Assembly (NCBI RefSeq): GCF_003627055.1
Contig: NZ_CP032624.1
Location: 1,054,001 to 1,118,000, forward strand
Reading direction: 5' to 3'
Length of the DNA: 64,000 nt
Origin: Gryllotalpicola protaetiae
GTDB lineage: Bacteria > Actinomycetota > Actinomycetes > Actinomycetales > Microbacteriaceae
The notes beneath the pieces are model-generated. The model worked only from the letters and a program-made list of their open reading frames with translations. It was not told where the DNA came from and searched no databases. The position numbers were made by a program, and so were the translations under genes. Shown here in pieces: positions 8,003 to 16,321 of this stretch (its first letter is position 1; each line of letters opens with the position of its first letter).

Positions 8003-8841
8003 ACCTGATGCGCGCGCTGGGCCAGATGCGATGCGATCTCCGCCCACATGGCCGCCCACGCGAAGACGACATCGTCGTAGCCGAAGCGGAGAACCGTGTA
8101 CCCCATCAGACGCAAGCGCCTATCCTGCTTGCGATCACGTTCGAGTTGCTCAGGATCCTCCAGATGCTGCTTACCGTCGAGCTGGATGATCAGGCGATCA
8201 CCGATGAGCAGGTCGACGCGATGGCCGTCGATGACGACCTGCTCGCGACACGTGGTGCCCGCCCACCCGAGCCTGACCCGGGTGATCGTCTCGAGCCCGG
8301 AGTCAGCCTTGTCGCTGACCAGCGCCACGACTTCGGCGAAGCGCCCGCGTCGCACTGATGCAAGGCGATGAAGTTCTTCAATGGTGACGAACCCTTTTCG
8401 GACTGCCGAGTCGAAGGTCGCCACCGCGATCTCGAGGGGCTGGCAGTTCGCGACGTGAGCCAGAGCATTTCGGCCGGATTCCACGGCGACCCGCGCCGAG
8501 TCAGGTTCGATGGGAGACGGCGACCAGTGCACTTTGACCTCGAGCGAGTCGGGCCGCACGTGCGAGTTGTTGACTCGTGGCACGACATGCAGGGTGTCCG
8601 TCTCGAGAGTCCATAGACCCATCGCCCGAGCTGCAGTGACGCACGCAGCCCGCGAGTTCATTGAGACGGCGCGAGCGAAGGCGGGAGGTACGGCGGGCTT
8701 CGAGACGATGTTGCGCCCGTGCGCGATGAGGCGACCCGAGCTGAGTTCTTCCTGGATGCCACGCCGGGAATATCCGGCTGCTCGGAGAGTCGACCGGGTC
8801 GCGAAGCCGTCGTTACGGGCGAGGACGCGATGAAGATCCAT
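7981..8841 (-). CDS. DUF559 (VSR-like nuclease fold) protein with N-terminal winged helix
   Basis: A 286-residue protein. The open frame extends to 9051, but ATG 8841 (MDLHRVLARNDGFATRSTLR) gives the usual N-terminus of this family, a small helix-turn-helix domain like the AbiEi antitoxin-type domain. The C-terminal ~110 residues are DUF559: GLETITRVRLGW, DGHRVDLLIGDRLIIQLDGK and RDRKQDRRLRLMGYTVLRF. This is the PD-(D/E)xK-like pattern of very-short-patch-repair-related nucleases, with D...QLDGK as the probable active-site residues. Members are common and variable in actinobacteria; no function is established. Two copies of an ~80 bp repeat flank it, which suggests it could be an acquired or mobile cassette. 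Nuclease activity is a family-based inference. Confidence 0.8.
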   Translation of the reverse strand: MDLHRVLARNDGFATRSTLRAAGYSRRGIQEELSSGRLIAHGRNIVSKPAVPPAFARAVSMNSRAACVTAARAMGLWTLETDTLHVVPRVNNSHVRPDSLEVKVHWSPSPIEPDSARVAVESGRNALAHVANCQPLEIAVATFDSAVRKGFVTIEELHRLASVRRGRFAEVVALVSDKADSGLETITRVRLGWAGTTCREQVVIDGHRVDLLIGDRLIIQLDGKQHLEDPEQLERDRKQDRRLRLMGYTVLRFGYDDVVFAWAAMWAEIASHLAQRAHQVLPVGRS

Positions 8842-9102
8842 GAGAGCAGGGTGGCGCTGCCTACCGGCTGAAGGTACCGGGAAGGGTCCGAATTGTGGAG
8901 GGCGCGCGAGCCGTGGCCCTTGGGGACGGAGAGATCGCCGTAGAACGACGCCGAGCCTCGGTTCGACCCCGCGATTGCGGCTGCTCGATCGGGCGTAGTC
9001 GGGTCGATCGGGCACGACAGTGCGAAGCATCCGTATGCCGCATCGGCCCAAGTGCGCCCGATCGGAACTATGCGCTGGCCAGGCGGCTGCGCGACACGGG
9101 AT
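8842..9102. other. Intergenic region upstream of the DUF559 gene
   Basis: These 261 bp hold repeat copy 2 (8987-9069) and the upstream region of the DUF559 gene. The minus-strand frame is open here, but nothing in it resembles a conserved N-terminus. No clear promoter was recognised, and no terminator with a T-tract was seen for the eight-gene operon that ends at 9103. Confidence 0.4.
8987..9069. repeat. Imperfect palindromic direct repeat, copy 2 (upstream of the DUF559 gene)
   Basis: Partner of 7920-8002, about 1067 bp away and in the same orientation. Its ends are clearly inverted: CGATCGGGCG near 8986 and GTGCGCCCGATCGG near 9053-9066. Like copy 1 it contains AAGCATCCGTATGCC, which carries the over-represented GCATCCG heptamer. 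Confidence 0.7.
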
Positions 9103-9537
9103 TCAGAACTGCTGCAATGCCCAGATGCCTGCGAGGCCGGCCGCGAGCACGACCAGCGAGACGGCCCCGACGATGATCACCGCGCGGCGGCGCCACACGC
9201 GGCGATCGTCGTTCTGGTGGGCGACGATGTCGGTCGGCGACAGGGCTCGCGGGGTGCGCTGCCGGATCTTCCATTCCGCATCGAAGTCGGGCACCTGCGT
9301 GACCACGAGATTCGCGCGCACCTTGTAGCGCACCACACCCCCCGCCGGCACCTCGGGCGGCCTGAATTCGAGCAGGTTGATGTCGGTGACCGGCGGCCCC
9401 TGAGGGGGCAGCGCGCGGCCCACCGTGAACTTCGCATCGACCGACTCGGTCTGGGCGACGCGGCGGGCGACGACAGGGGCCGTGTCCTCGATCGTGCCGT
9501 GACTCTCGGTGCGGACGGTGTCGTCGGGCTCAGGCAT
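9103..9537 (-). CDS. Small C-tail-anchored membrane protein, function unknown
   Basis: A 144-residue protein starting at ATG 9537, which overlaps the end of the PP2C gene by 8 bases. The first ~115 residues are soluble and end in a basic stretch (DDRRVWRRR). A single C-terminal membrane helix follows, AVIIVGAVSLVVLAAGLAGIWAL, leaving almost nothing outside. I do not recognise a named domain. It contains RALPPQGPPVTDINLLEFRP and a SPTDIVAHQNDDRR segment that might be a docking motif. As the last gene of the kinase/Ig-protein operon it may be a membrane-tethered accessory or substrate of the kinase-phosphatase pair. That role is an inference from position only. Confidence 0.7.
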   Translation of the reverse strand: MPEPDDTVRTESHGTIEDTAPVVARRVAQTESVDAKFTVGRALPPQGPPVTDINLLEFRPPEVPAGGVVRYKVRANLVVTQVPDFDAEWKIRQRTPRALSPTDIVAHQNDDRRVWRRRAVIIVGAVSLVVLAAGLAGIWALQQF

Positions 9538-10372
9538 CCGTTGCCTCGTCTGGGGTGGTGCTCGTTTCGAGACGCGGGCCTTCGGCCTGCTCCTCAACGA
9601 GCGGGTCGAGCGGGTCCGCGTCGGGGGCGACGTCGACCAGAACGGCCGTGATGTTGTCGTGGCCGCCGTGGTCGAGCGCACGTCGCAGAAGAGCGTCGAC
9701 GGCCTCGCCCGGGTCGGCGTGGTGCGCGAGCACGTCGTAGAGCTCGGCCTCACTGAGCTCGCCGTGCAGGCCGTCCGAGCAGATCAGGATCCGCTCGCCC
9801 GCCTCGACCGGGTGCACCCAGTAGTCGGCCGGGCTGTCGGGCGCGCCCACCGCACGGGTGATCACGTTCTTGTGCTCGAAGGTGTCGACGTCCTCCTGGG
9901 CGAGATTGCCGGCGTCGAGCTGCTCCTGCATGTACGAATGGTCGATCGTCATGCGCTCGAAGCGCGCACCGGAGACCCGGTAGACGCGTGAGTCGCCCAC
10001 GTTCAGCACCAGCCAGTACGGCAGGCCGTCGTGCCTGACCTGCACCACCCCGGTGAGCGTGCTGCCTGCGCCCCGGCGGGTGCGGTCGCTGAGCGCCGCG
10101 ACCGTCTGGTGCGCGCGGCGGATCGCGTCGGCGACCTCGTCCGGGCGCACGTCGTCGCGGCCGACGAGACCCGTGAAGGCGCGGACCACCGCGGCGCTCG
10201 CGACGGCGCCGGCGTCGTGGCCGCCCATGCCGTCGGCGACGATGTACACCGGGAACTCGGCGAGGTGCGCGTCTTCGTTGCCGCGGCGGTGGCGGCCGGC
10301 ATCCGTGCTCGCTGCCGTGCGCAGCTGCGGTTCCGCGTCGGCGACGACGACCGTGACACCGTGATCAGCCAC
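9530..10372 (-). CDS. PP2C-family Ser/Thr protein phosphatase
   Basis: A 280-residue PPM/PP2C phosphatase with all metal-binding motifs: RRGNEDAHL, VADGMGGHDAG, LNVGDSRVYR, LICSDGLHGELS and GGHDNITAVLVD. It is a soluble single-domain enzyme that presumably reverses phosphorylation by the kinase encoded at 22415-23572 in the same operon, as PstP/PrpC do elsewhere. It starts inside the 3' end of the FHA gene (8 base overlap). The last ~25 residues are a tail read from a palindromic element (VEEQAEGPRLETST) and are not part of the PP2C fold. Confidence 0.93.
   Translation of the reverse strand: MADHGVTVVVADAEPQLRTAASTDAGRHRRGNEDAHLAEFPVYIVADGMGGHDAGAVASAAVVRAFTGLVGRDDVRPDEVADAIRRAHQTVAALSDRTRRGAGSTLTGVVQVRHDGLPYWLVLNVGDSRVYRVSGARFERMTIDHSYMQEQLDAGNLAQEDVDTFEHKNVITRAVGAPDSPADYWVHPVEAGERILICSDGLHGELSEAELYDVLAHHADPGEAVDALLRRALDHGGHDNITAVLVDVAPDADPLDPLVEEQAEGPRLETSTTPDEATDA
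9560..9605 (-). repeat. Palindromic TCGAGACGC element in the PP2C C-terminal tail (copy B)
   Basis: The outer arms GCTCGTT/AACGAGC and inner core GGCCTTCGGCC are inverted repeats. It is translated as LVEEQAEGPRLETST, in the same frame as the other copies. Confidence 0.8.
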
Positions 10373-11483
10373 CCTGCACCACCTTGACGCCGAGCTCGCC
10401 GAGCATGAACTGCGGAGTCACACGAGCACGGTTGCGAGCGCCCAGCTCGGTCTCCTCACTGGTGCGCGGGTCGATCAGCCAGACGCCGTTGGTCGAATCG
10501 AGGTCGGTGACCTGCCATTCGCCGCCGACGAACTCGAGCACCGCGTGAGTCGCAGAGACCGAGAGGGCGTCGTCGGTCACCGCGACGAGCTGCGCGCCCG
10601 GGTAAAGCGGATGCGCGGCCGGTCGGCGGCCCAGGATCGCCGATGCCCCCGTGAGCTCGACGCGCGCGCCCATCGACGTCTGCACCCACCATCGCGCGCG
10701 GCGGCGCGGCGAGATCACGGTCGCGTCGGAGTGGTCGCCTGAGGCGCTCGCCGCATTGGCCTGCACAGGGCGGATGATCGTCGCATCGTCGTCGATGACA
10801 TAAGGGGCAGGCGGGGCGGATGCTTCAGCCGGCGGTTCTTCGACAGGTGCTGCGATCGTTTCGAGACGCGGGCCCACGGCCTGCTCGTCGATGATCGGCT
10901 GGGGGGCACGGGAGGGCTCCGGGGCGGAATCCGCACTCGTGTTCATCGAGCCGGGCAGGGGCGCGATGAATCCGGCAGCGCTCACCGGGGTCTCGTCGAT
11001 CGGGGGCGTCGAGTCGTCGGCGGCTGGGATCGCGAGGGGCGCCTGCGGCGGTCGCTGCGCCGACCAGACCACGGGTTCGACCGCAGCCGTGCGGTCGACG
11101 CGGCGCTGCAGGCCGAGAGCGAGGGCCCACACCCACCAGGCGACGACCGCGAGCACCGTGTACCAGCCGCTGCGGCCGAGCCGCCGGTTGATGCGGTGGC
11201 TCGCGATGAACAGCATGATCGCGCCGAGCCAGCTGACGACCGGGATCACGAGGGCGATCAGCCAGTACTCGCTCACGCCTCCGAGCCGGTAGGCCGTCGC
11301 GATGTTGACGAACGGGATCCAGGCGCGCGAGCGCTCGACGCCCAGCGCCTCGAAGATGCCCTGCAGGCCGAGCGGCACCACGACGAGCCAGATCGCCAGC
11401 GAGATCACGAGCGGCACGATCAGCGTCGCTGTCGCACCGCCGGTCAACGCGAACGACAGAGCCTGCTCGTCGGTCGGGCTCAT
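10365..11483 (-). CDS. Membrane protein with C-terminal FHA domain
   Basis: A 372-residue protein. The N-terminal ~130 residues have three or four membrane helices in a DUF5684-like arrangement (LGLQGIFEALGVERSRAWIP, FVNIATAYRLGG, RINRRLGRSGWYTVLAVV). A Pro/Ala-rich linker follows (about 140-275). The C-terminal FHA domain has SAILGRRPA, LSVSATHAVLEF, WQVTDLDSTNGVWL, the phosphothreonine-binding Arg/Ser/Asn pattern. It probably recruits phosphorylated partners to the membrane, downstream of the operon's kinase. The start overlaps the preceding gene's stop (ATGA). The linker carries palindromic element C. Confidence 0.88.
   Translation of the reverse strand: MSPTDEQALSFALTGGATATLIVPLVISLAIWLVVVPLGLQGIFEALGVERSRAWIPFVNIATAYRLGGVSEYWLIALVIPVVSWLGAIMLFIASHRINRRLGRSGWYTVLAVVAWWVWALALGLQRRVDRTAAVEPVVWSAQRPPQAPLAIPAADDSTPPIDETPVSAAGFIAPLPGSMNTSADSAPEPSRAPQPIIDEQAVGPRLETIAAPVEEPPAEASAPPAPYVIDDDATIIRPVQANAASASGDHSDATVISPRRRARWWVQTSMGARVELTGASAILGRRPAAHPLYPGAQLVAVTDDALSVSATHAVLEFVGGEWQVTDLDSTNGVWLIDPRTSEETELGARNRARVTPQFMLGELGVKVVQGG
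10853..10898 (-). repeat. Palindromic TCGAGACGC element in the FHA-protein linker (copy C)
   Basis: Contains CGATCGTTTCGAGACGCGGG and ends GATGATCGG. The central stem is GGCC-CAC-GGCC. It is translated as IIDEQAVGPRLETIA and sits at about residues 195-210, between the membrane part and the FHA domain. Confidence 0.75.
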
Positions 11484-13975
11484 CGGTCTCCTCCACGGTT
11501 ACGGAACGACCGCAGCGAGATCAGCGCCAGCAGCCGCTTCCACCTCGGGAATGCCGCCGCGAGCCTGGTGCGCTGCTCGTCGAGCTGCGCCCAGAACTCA
11601 TCCGCTTCGTCGGGCGTCGGGTCGAAGGCGCCGAAGACGGCCTCGTCGGCGCCGTGAGCCAGTGTACGCAGGGTCGTGGAGTCGCTCGCGCGGGACGCGG
11701 CCGAGTAGAGCGCGGCGGCCTCGACGCGTGAGCGCACCCCGGGCGCGGGCAGGCCGAGGTCGACGGCGGTGTCGACGAGCTCGTCCCACCCGGAGGCGAT
11801 GCGGCCGGCCGACGACGGCGACTGCCGGCGGACGCGGCGACGGGCGAGCTTCACGATCGCGAGCGAGACGAGCGGCGCGGCGATGATGAGCAGGATCAGC
11901 ACGATCGTTCCGCCGATGCGCAGCGCGGGCAGCCACGCGGCCGGCCCGGCCGCGGCCTGCGGCGCATGCTCGTTGTTCTGGCGGTTGCCGCCCGTCGGGT
12001 TCGCCTCGGGCGGCGGCTGCACGGTGGCGACGTGCTGCTGCACCTGCGTCGGCAGCTTCGGCACGCTTGTCGTGATCTGGTGCTCAGACAGCGGCAGCTT
12101 GCTCTGGGGCGTCGTCGTCAGCGGCACCCACGTGAGGTCGGCGGCCTGAACCTCGACCCAGGCCGTCAGGTTCTTGCCTCGGCAGACGCCGTCGGAGCAG
12201 GCGGGGATCGCCGCAGCATCCGCATCGCCGCCCGGCAGAGTGAAGCCGAGCACGACGCGCGCGGGGAAGCCGAGGGATTCGGCGATGAGGGCGGATGCCA
12301 CGGCGAACTGCTCGTCGTCGCCGACGCCCGCGACGAGGTCGGCCGGCGCGGCATCGAGTCCGACCTCCTGCTGCTGCCGCAGCAGGTCGTCGAACAGGGC
12401 GCCGATGCGATCCATCGACTCGCCCGCGAGGCTCTGGTGGAACTCGGCACCTGCACCCTCGTCCGTGAGCCAGGTGTCGGTGCCCGTCGGCTTGACGAGC
12501 GAGTGGCTCAGATAGCCGCGGTCGCGCAGCCGCTGGATCAACCCGGTGAGCGCCTGCCCGCCCGTTCCGAGATTCTGCGACTGCACCCACTGCGTGAGGC
12601 TGTCGGGGATGTCGGCCGTCGCCGGCACAGCGCCCTGCGGCGGTGAGAGCGCGCCGAGCTGTCCGGCGGCGGACTGCGGTTTGGCGAGCAGCGTGTAGGA
12701 GTCGCCTGCCTGCAGCTTGTGCAGCTCTGCCCCCGCCTGCAGCTTGTCGTTGTAGTAGAAGCCGTCGGTGAGCGCGTTGACATCGCTGCCGCCGAAGCTG
12801 ATCGCCGTGAGGCCGTCGACGGTCGGCAGCCACACGCCGGAGCCCAGCGCCGCGTCGAAGCCCGAGCCGATCGTGAGGTCGAGGCTCGCCAGCCCCTGCG
12901 CGCGGGACGAACTGGTCAGCTGCGGCTTGTGAGCGAACGCGCTGCTGCGATCGGAGTCGTTCGGCAGCACGGTGTACTGCTGCCCGTTGTAGAAGCTCAT
13001 GGTCGCCACCCGCAGCCTGCCGAGCTGCTGCGCGTCGCCCGAATAGCGGATCACCGGCGCGTTGTAGGTGTCGGGCTGCGACGAGAACGCGGCGCGATAC
13101 GTCGTCAGCGGGCTCGTGTACCGGCCGAGCTGCGCGGTCGCGTCGACGGCGCTGCGCAGCACCTGCCGCTGGCTCGGCTCGAGCGCGGTGGACGACAACG
13201 GCACGGCGACGGCGAGGCCGACGAGTGCGACCGCGACCGCGCCCGCGATGCGGCGCGCGGACCCGACCGCGGTGCCACCGGGGCGACGGATGCCGGAGGC
13301 TGCCGCCGCCTCGCGAAGGGCGACCGTGCGCGCGTGCTGCCCGCGCCAGACGAGGAAGCCGCCCGCGGCGCCGAGCGCCAGCACGCCGACGATCGTGTGA
13401 GTGAGCGCCGCGACCCGGAACGAGCCGATCGTGAGCGACGTGCCGGGGCCCGTGGTGCCGAACACGATGGCGAACGCCGTCGGAACGAGCATGATCGGCA
13501 CCAGCGCCCCATAGCTGCGCGAACGGCTGAAGACGATCGAGAACGCCGCAGTGGTGCACACGAGCATCGTGACGAGCAGGGGCACGAGCAGGGTCTGGAA
13601 GTGGCCGACGGGAGTGTCGACGGTGATGAGCTTCTTCCAGTCGCCGACGGTCGCGACGACGAGGTCGCGGTAGCCGCCGACGAAGTCGGCGCGCGACGCG
13701 AACGCGCTCGGGATCGCGAGCGGCACGCCGAACGCGACATACGCCGCGGCGGCGCAGACGGAGACCAGTGCCCACGACCAGCCGCGCAGGCGCCCGACGA
13801 GCACCGCGCCCGCCGCGATCGCCACCGCGCCCGCGACCGTGACGACGAGGTACCAGGTCTGGTAGATCGGCCACGCGGCGAACGCGCCCACCGCGACGAG
13901 CGCGAGCACGAACCCCAGGTCGACGAACATGGCGGCATCGGGGCCGGCCGCCCTGCCGCGGCGGCGCGCGGCCAT
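11480..13975 (-). CDS. Transglutaminase-fold membrane protein lacking the catalytic triad
   Basis: An 831-residue TgpA-like protein: six or seven N-terminal membrane helices (to about residue 260), a large outer domain, a transglutaminase-like core at about 560-640, one C-terminal helix near 690 (IGGTIVLILLIIAAPLVSLA) and a cytoplasmic tail. The core is recognisable by SLGFPARVVLGFTLPGG and AWVEV...WVPL. All three catalytic positions differ: the Cys position reads GVGDDEQFAVASA (Asp for Cys), the His position reads NLTAWVEV (Thr for His), and the Asp position reads WVPLTTTP (Thr for Asp). It is therefore predicted inactive as a peptidase or transglutaminase and may be a binding scaffold. It sits between DUF58 and FHA genes with overlapping ends. 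Confidence 0.9.
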   Translation of the reverse strand: MAARRRGRAAGPDAAMFVDLGFVLALVAVGAFAAWPIYQTWYLVVTVAGAVAIAAGAVLVGRLRGWSWALVSVCAAAAYVAFGVPLAIPSAFASRADFVGGYRDLVVATVGDWKKLITVDTPVGHFQTLLVPLLVTMLVCTTAAFSIVFSRSRSYGALVPIMLVPTAFAIVFGTTGPGTSLTIGSFRVAALTHTIVGVLALGAAGGFLVWRGQHARTVALREAAAASGIRRPGGTAVGSARRIAGAVAVALVGLAVAVPLSSTALEPSQRQVLRSAVDATAQLGRYTSPLTTYRAAFSSQPDTYNAPVIRYSGDAQQLGRLRVATMSFYNGQQYTVLPNDSDRSSAFAHKPQLTSSSRAQGLASLDLTIGSGFDAALGSGVWLPTVDGLTAISFGGSDVNALTDGFYYNDKLQAGAELHKLQAGDSYTLLAKPQSAAGQLGALSPPQGAVPATADIPDSLTQWVQSQNLGTGGQALTGLIQRLRDRGYLSHSLVKPTGTDTWLTDEGAGAEFHQSLAGESMDRIGALFDDLLRQQQEVGLDAAPADLVAGVGDDEQFAVASALIAESLGFPARVVLGFTLPGGDADAAAIPACSDGVCRGKNLTAWVEVQAADLTWVPLTTTPQSKLPLSEHQITTSVPKLPTQVQQHVATVQPPPEANPTGGNRQNNEHAPQAAAGPAAWLPALRIGGTIVLILLIIAAPLVSLAIVKLARRRVRRQSPSSAGRIASGWDELVDTAVDLGLPAPGVRSRVEAAALYSAASRASDSTTLRTLAHGADEAVFGAFDPTPDEADEFWAQLDEQRTRLAAAFPRWKRLLALISLRSFRNRGGDR

Positions 13976-15327
13976 CAGGCTGCCCTCCGCAGCAGCATAC
14001 GGAAGTCGTCGAGCACCGGGATCGTGAGCACGCCGACGTCGCCGAGCCTGCGGTAGCTCGGGCGCGACGCGGGATCCGCCACGACCGCGACGACCTGCAC
14101 CCCGGGATCGAAGCGCAGCGGCAGCTGCGCGAGCCGCTCACGGCTCGTCGCCGAGCCGCAAGCGATGAACACGATCGACAGGTCGGTCATCGCCCGCGTC
14201 GCGAGCCCGCAGACCTCCTCGAACTCCATTGCCGCGCTCGAGCGCTCGACGGTCGAGAGGTCGTCGAGCAGCGCGGTCGGCGTCATGACCGAGAGCGAGC
14301 GGATGGCGCGCACCGAGCGCTTCGCCACGTCGAGGATCTGGTCGCTCGCGACCACGGCGATCTGGCGGCCGTCACGGACCGCGCGGATGCCGAGCGAGCC
14401 CGCGATGCTCACCGCGAGCTCGTATTCGTCATCGGTCGCGAACTCGTCGTCGCGCATGCCGAGTACGATCGCGAGGCGCGCACGCCTGGTCTCCTCGAAC
14501 TGCCGCACCATCAGCCGGCCCGTCTTGGCGGTCGACTTCCAGTGCACGTGCCGGCGACCGTCGCCCGGCTGGTACTCGCGGATCTGGTGGAACGAGATGT
14601 CCTCCGCGACCACGTCGCGGCTCGGCGTGCCCTCGAGGTCGCGGACGAAGCCCGAGCTGGTCGACGGCACGGCGACCGTCTTCGGGTGCACGAAGAGCCG
14701 GTGCACCTCGGCCCAGGCCGCTTCGCGCTTGAGCGTGCCGAGGGGGTCCGTGCGCACGGTGGTCACGGGCCCGATGTCGATGATGCCGCGACGGTATGCC
14801 GGAACGATGAGGTTCTCGCCGTGGGTGTGCCCTGGGCGGAGCAGCGGCACCCAGACATCCGTCAGCCCGCTGCCGATCGGCACGTCGATGCGGCTGGGCA
14901 GCTCGATGCGCCGTGACGTGTTGGAGACCGTCAGGGTCCCGACGACCTCAGAACCGGCGACGACGCGCTCGACGGGAAGGGTGAAGCCGACCCGGTAGGC
15001 GAGCGAGCCGGCGAGGAACGGGATCGCGATGACGAGCACCGTCACGGCGATGAGGCCGGCGACGATGAACTCCATCCAGCCGAGCGCCAGGCCGAGCGGC
15101 AGCAGCACGAGCGCGCCGGTGATCGCGAGCCAGCCGACGGGCGTCACCGTGTCTGAGACGTGGGACCAGACCGTGTTCGCGACGGTCTGGATCTCGCGCC
15201 CCGACTGCACCGCCCAGACGGCGAAGCGCGTCCGCGCGCTCCAGCTCTCTGCGACGAAGTGCGTGGTGGTGCCGGTGCCGGTGCCGGTGCCGGTGGCGCC
15301 GCTGTTGCCCGTCGAGTCGAAGGTCAC
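13975..15327 (-). CDS. DUF58 protein (MoxR-associated, vWA-like)
   Basis: A 450-residue DUF58 protein. Two membrane helices lie near residues 58-100 (VGWLAITGALVLLPLGLALG and FIVAGLIAVTVLVIAIPFLA). The DUF58 signature follows at about 230-275: RDVVAEDISFHQIREYQPGD, HVHWKSTAKTGRLMVRQFEE. A C-terminal vWA-like region may bind a divalent metal. DUF58 genes almost always accompany MoxR ATPases, and it is thought to be their client or adaptor. Its ATG overlaps the moxR stop (ATGA), and its stop overlaps the next start. Residues 12-20 are a GTGTGTGT run encoded by a perfect hexanucleotide repeat. Confidence 0.92.
   Translation of the reverse strand: MTFDSTGNSGATGTGTGTGTTTHFVAESWSARTRFAVWAVQSGREIQTVANTVWSHVSDTVTPVGWLAITGALVLLPLGLALGWMEFIVAGLIAVTVLVIAIPFLAGSLAYRVGFTLPVERVVAGSEVVGTLTVSNTSRRIELPSRIDVPIGSGLTDVWVPLLRPGHTHGENLIVPAYRRGIIDIGPVTTVRTDPLGTLKREAAWAEVHRLFVHPKTVAVPSTSSGFVRDLEGTPSRDVVAEDISFHQIREYQPGDGRRHVHWKSTAKTGRLMVRQFEETRRARLAIVLGMRDDEFATDDEYELAVSIAGSLGIRAVRDGRQIAVVASDQILDVAKRSVRAIRSLSVMTPTALLDDLSTVERSSAAMEFEEVCGLATRAMTDLSIVFIACGSATSRERLAQLPLRFDPGVQVVAVVADPASRPSYRRLGDVGVLTIPVLDDFRMLLRRAA
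15270..15296 (-). repeat. Hexanucleotide microsatellite in the DUF58 gene
   Basis: Four consecutive GGTGCC units (plus strand) near the 5' end of the DUF58 gene encode a Gly-Thr repeat before the first membrane helix. The unit length is six, so slippage would change linker length but not frame. Confidence 0.8.
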
Positions 15328-16289
15328 GCCACGGTGCTCCTCACCGGCGGGACGACGTCGAGCAGGATCTGACCGACGACGGCCTCGGCCGTGACGCCGT
15401 CGAACTCCGCCTCCGGATCGAGAACGAGGCGGTGCGACAGCGCAGGCACCGCGAGCGACTTGACGTCGTCGACGTTCACGTAGCCGCGGCCCTGCGACGC
15501 CGCCCAGGTCTTGGCGGCCTTCGTCAGCGCGCGGGCGCCGCGCACGCTCACGCCGACGCGGGTCTGCGCCGCCGTGCGAGTCGCCTCGACGATGCGGCCG
15601 ATGTAGTCGAAGATCACCGCGTCGGCATGCACCGCGCGCGCGATCGTCGACATGCCGACGAGCGCCTGCGGGGTGATCACCGGGTTGAGCTCGTGCGGCG
15701 CCTCGCTGGTCGCCTCGAGGATGCGCACCGTGGCCGCGAGATCCGGGTAGCCGAGGCTCGTCTTGATCATGAAGCGGTCGAGCTGCGCCTCGGGCAGCGG
15801 GTAGGTGCCGGCCTGCTCGATGGGGTTCTGAGTCGCGATCACAAGGAACGGCGCCCCGGTCGACCGGGTGACGCCGTCGACCGTGACCTTGCCCTCCTCC
15901 ATCGCCTCGAGCAGCGCCGACTGGGTCTTCGGACTCGCGCGGTTGATCTCGTCGGCGAGCACCACGTTCGCGAAGATCGGACCGGCGTGGAACTCGAACT
16001 CGCCGTTCTTCTGGTCGTAGACCGTGATGCCCGTCACGTCGCCCGGCAGCAGGTCCGGAGTGAACTGGATGCGCGTCGACGAGCCGTGCACCGTCTGCGA
16101 CATCGCACGCGCGAGGCTGGTCTTGCCGGTGCCCGGCAGGTCCTCGAGCAGCAGATGACCCTCACTGACCATGGCCGCGAACGCGAGCTCGACGACGTGG
16201 CGCTTCCCGAGCACCACCTGCTCGACGTTGTCCGCCAGCGCCTGGAACGTGGATTGGAACCAGGTCGCCTGCTCAGAGCTGATCGCCAT
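15324..16289 (-). CDS. MoxR-family AAA+ ATPase
   Basis: A 321-residue MoxR AAA+ protein of normal length. Walker A is LPGTGKTSLARAM, Walker B VVLADEINRASPKTQSALLE, with sensor 1 VIATQNPIEQAGTYPLPEAQ and the C-terminal lid segment. MoxR ATPases act as chaperones that mature or remodel partner complexes, usually with DUF58 proteins, and the DUF58 gene follows with an ATGA overlap. ATG 16289 is chosen over the upstream open frame because MAISSEQATWFQSTFQALAD matches the family and GAAGGAC lies about 9 bases upstream. Confidence 0.94.
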   Translation of the reverse strand: MAISSEQATWFQSTFQALADNVEQVVLGKRHVVELAFAAMVSEGHLLLEDLPGTGKTSLARAMSQTVHGSSTRIQFTPDLLPGDVTGITVYDQKNGEFEFHAGPIFANVVLADEINRASPKTQSALLEAMEEGKVTVDGVTRSTGAPFLVIATQNPIEQAGTYPLPEAQLDRFMIKTSLGYPDLAATVRILEATSEAPHELNPVITPQALVGMSTIARAVHADAVIFDYIGRIVEATRTAAQTRVGVSVRGARALTKAAKTWAASQGRGYVNVDDVKSLAVPALSHRLVLDPEAEFDGVTAEAVVGQILLDVVPPVRSTVA

Positions 16290-16321
16290 GTGCTGAAAGT
16301 CCTTCGTGGTGGTCGGTGTCG

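Noticed and set aside
7981-9051. Extended start of the DUF559 gene at 9051
   Set aside because: The extra 70 residues are Arg/Pro-rich, cross repeat copy 2 and do not resemble the family; ATG 8841 gives the normal N-terminus.
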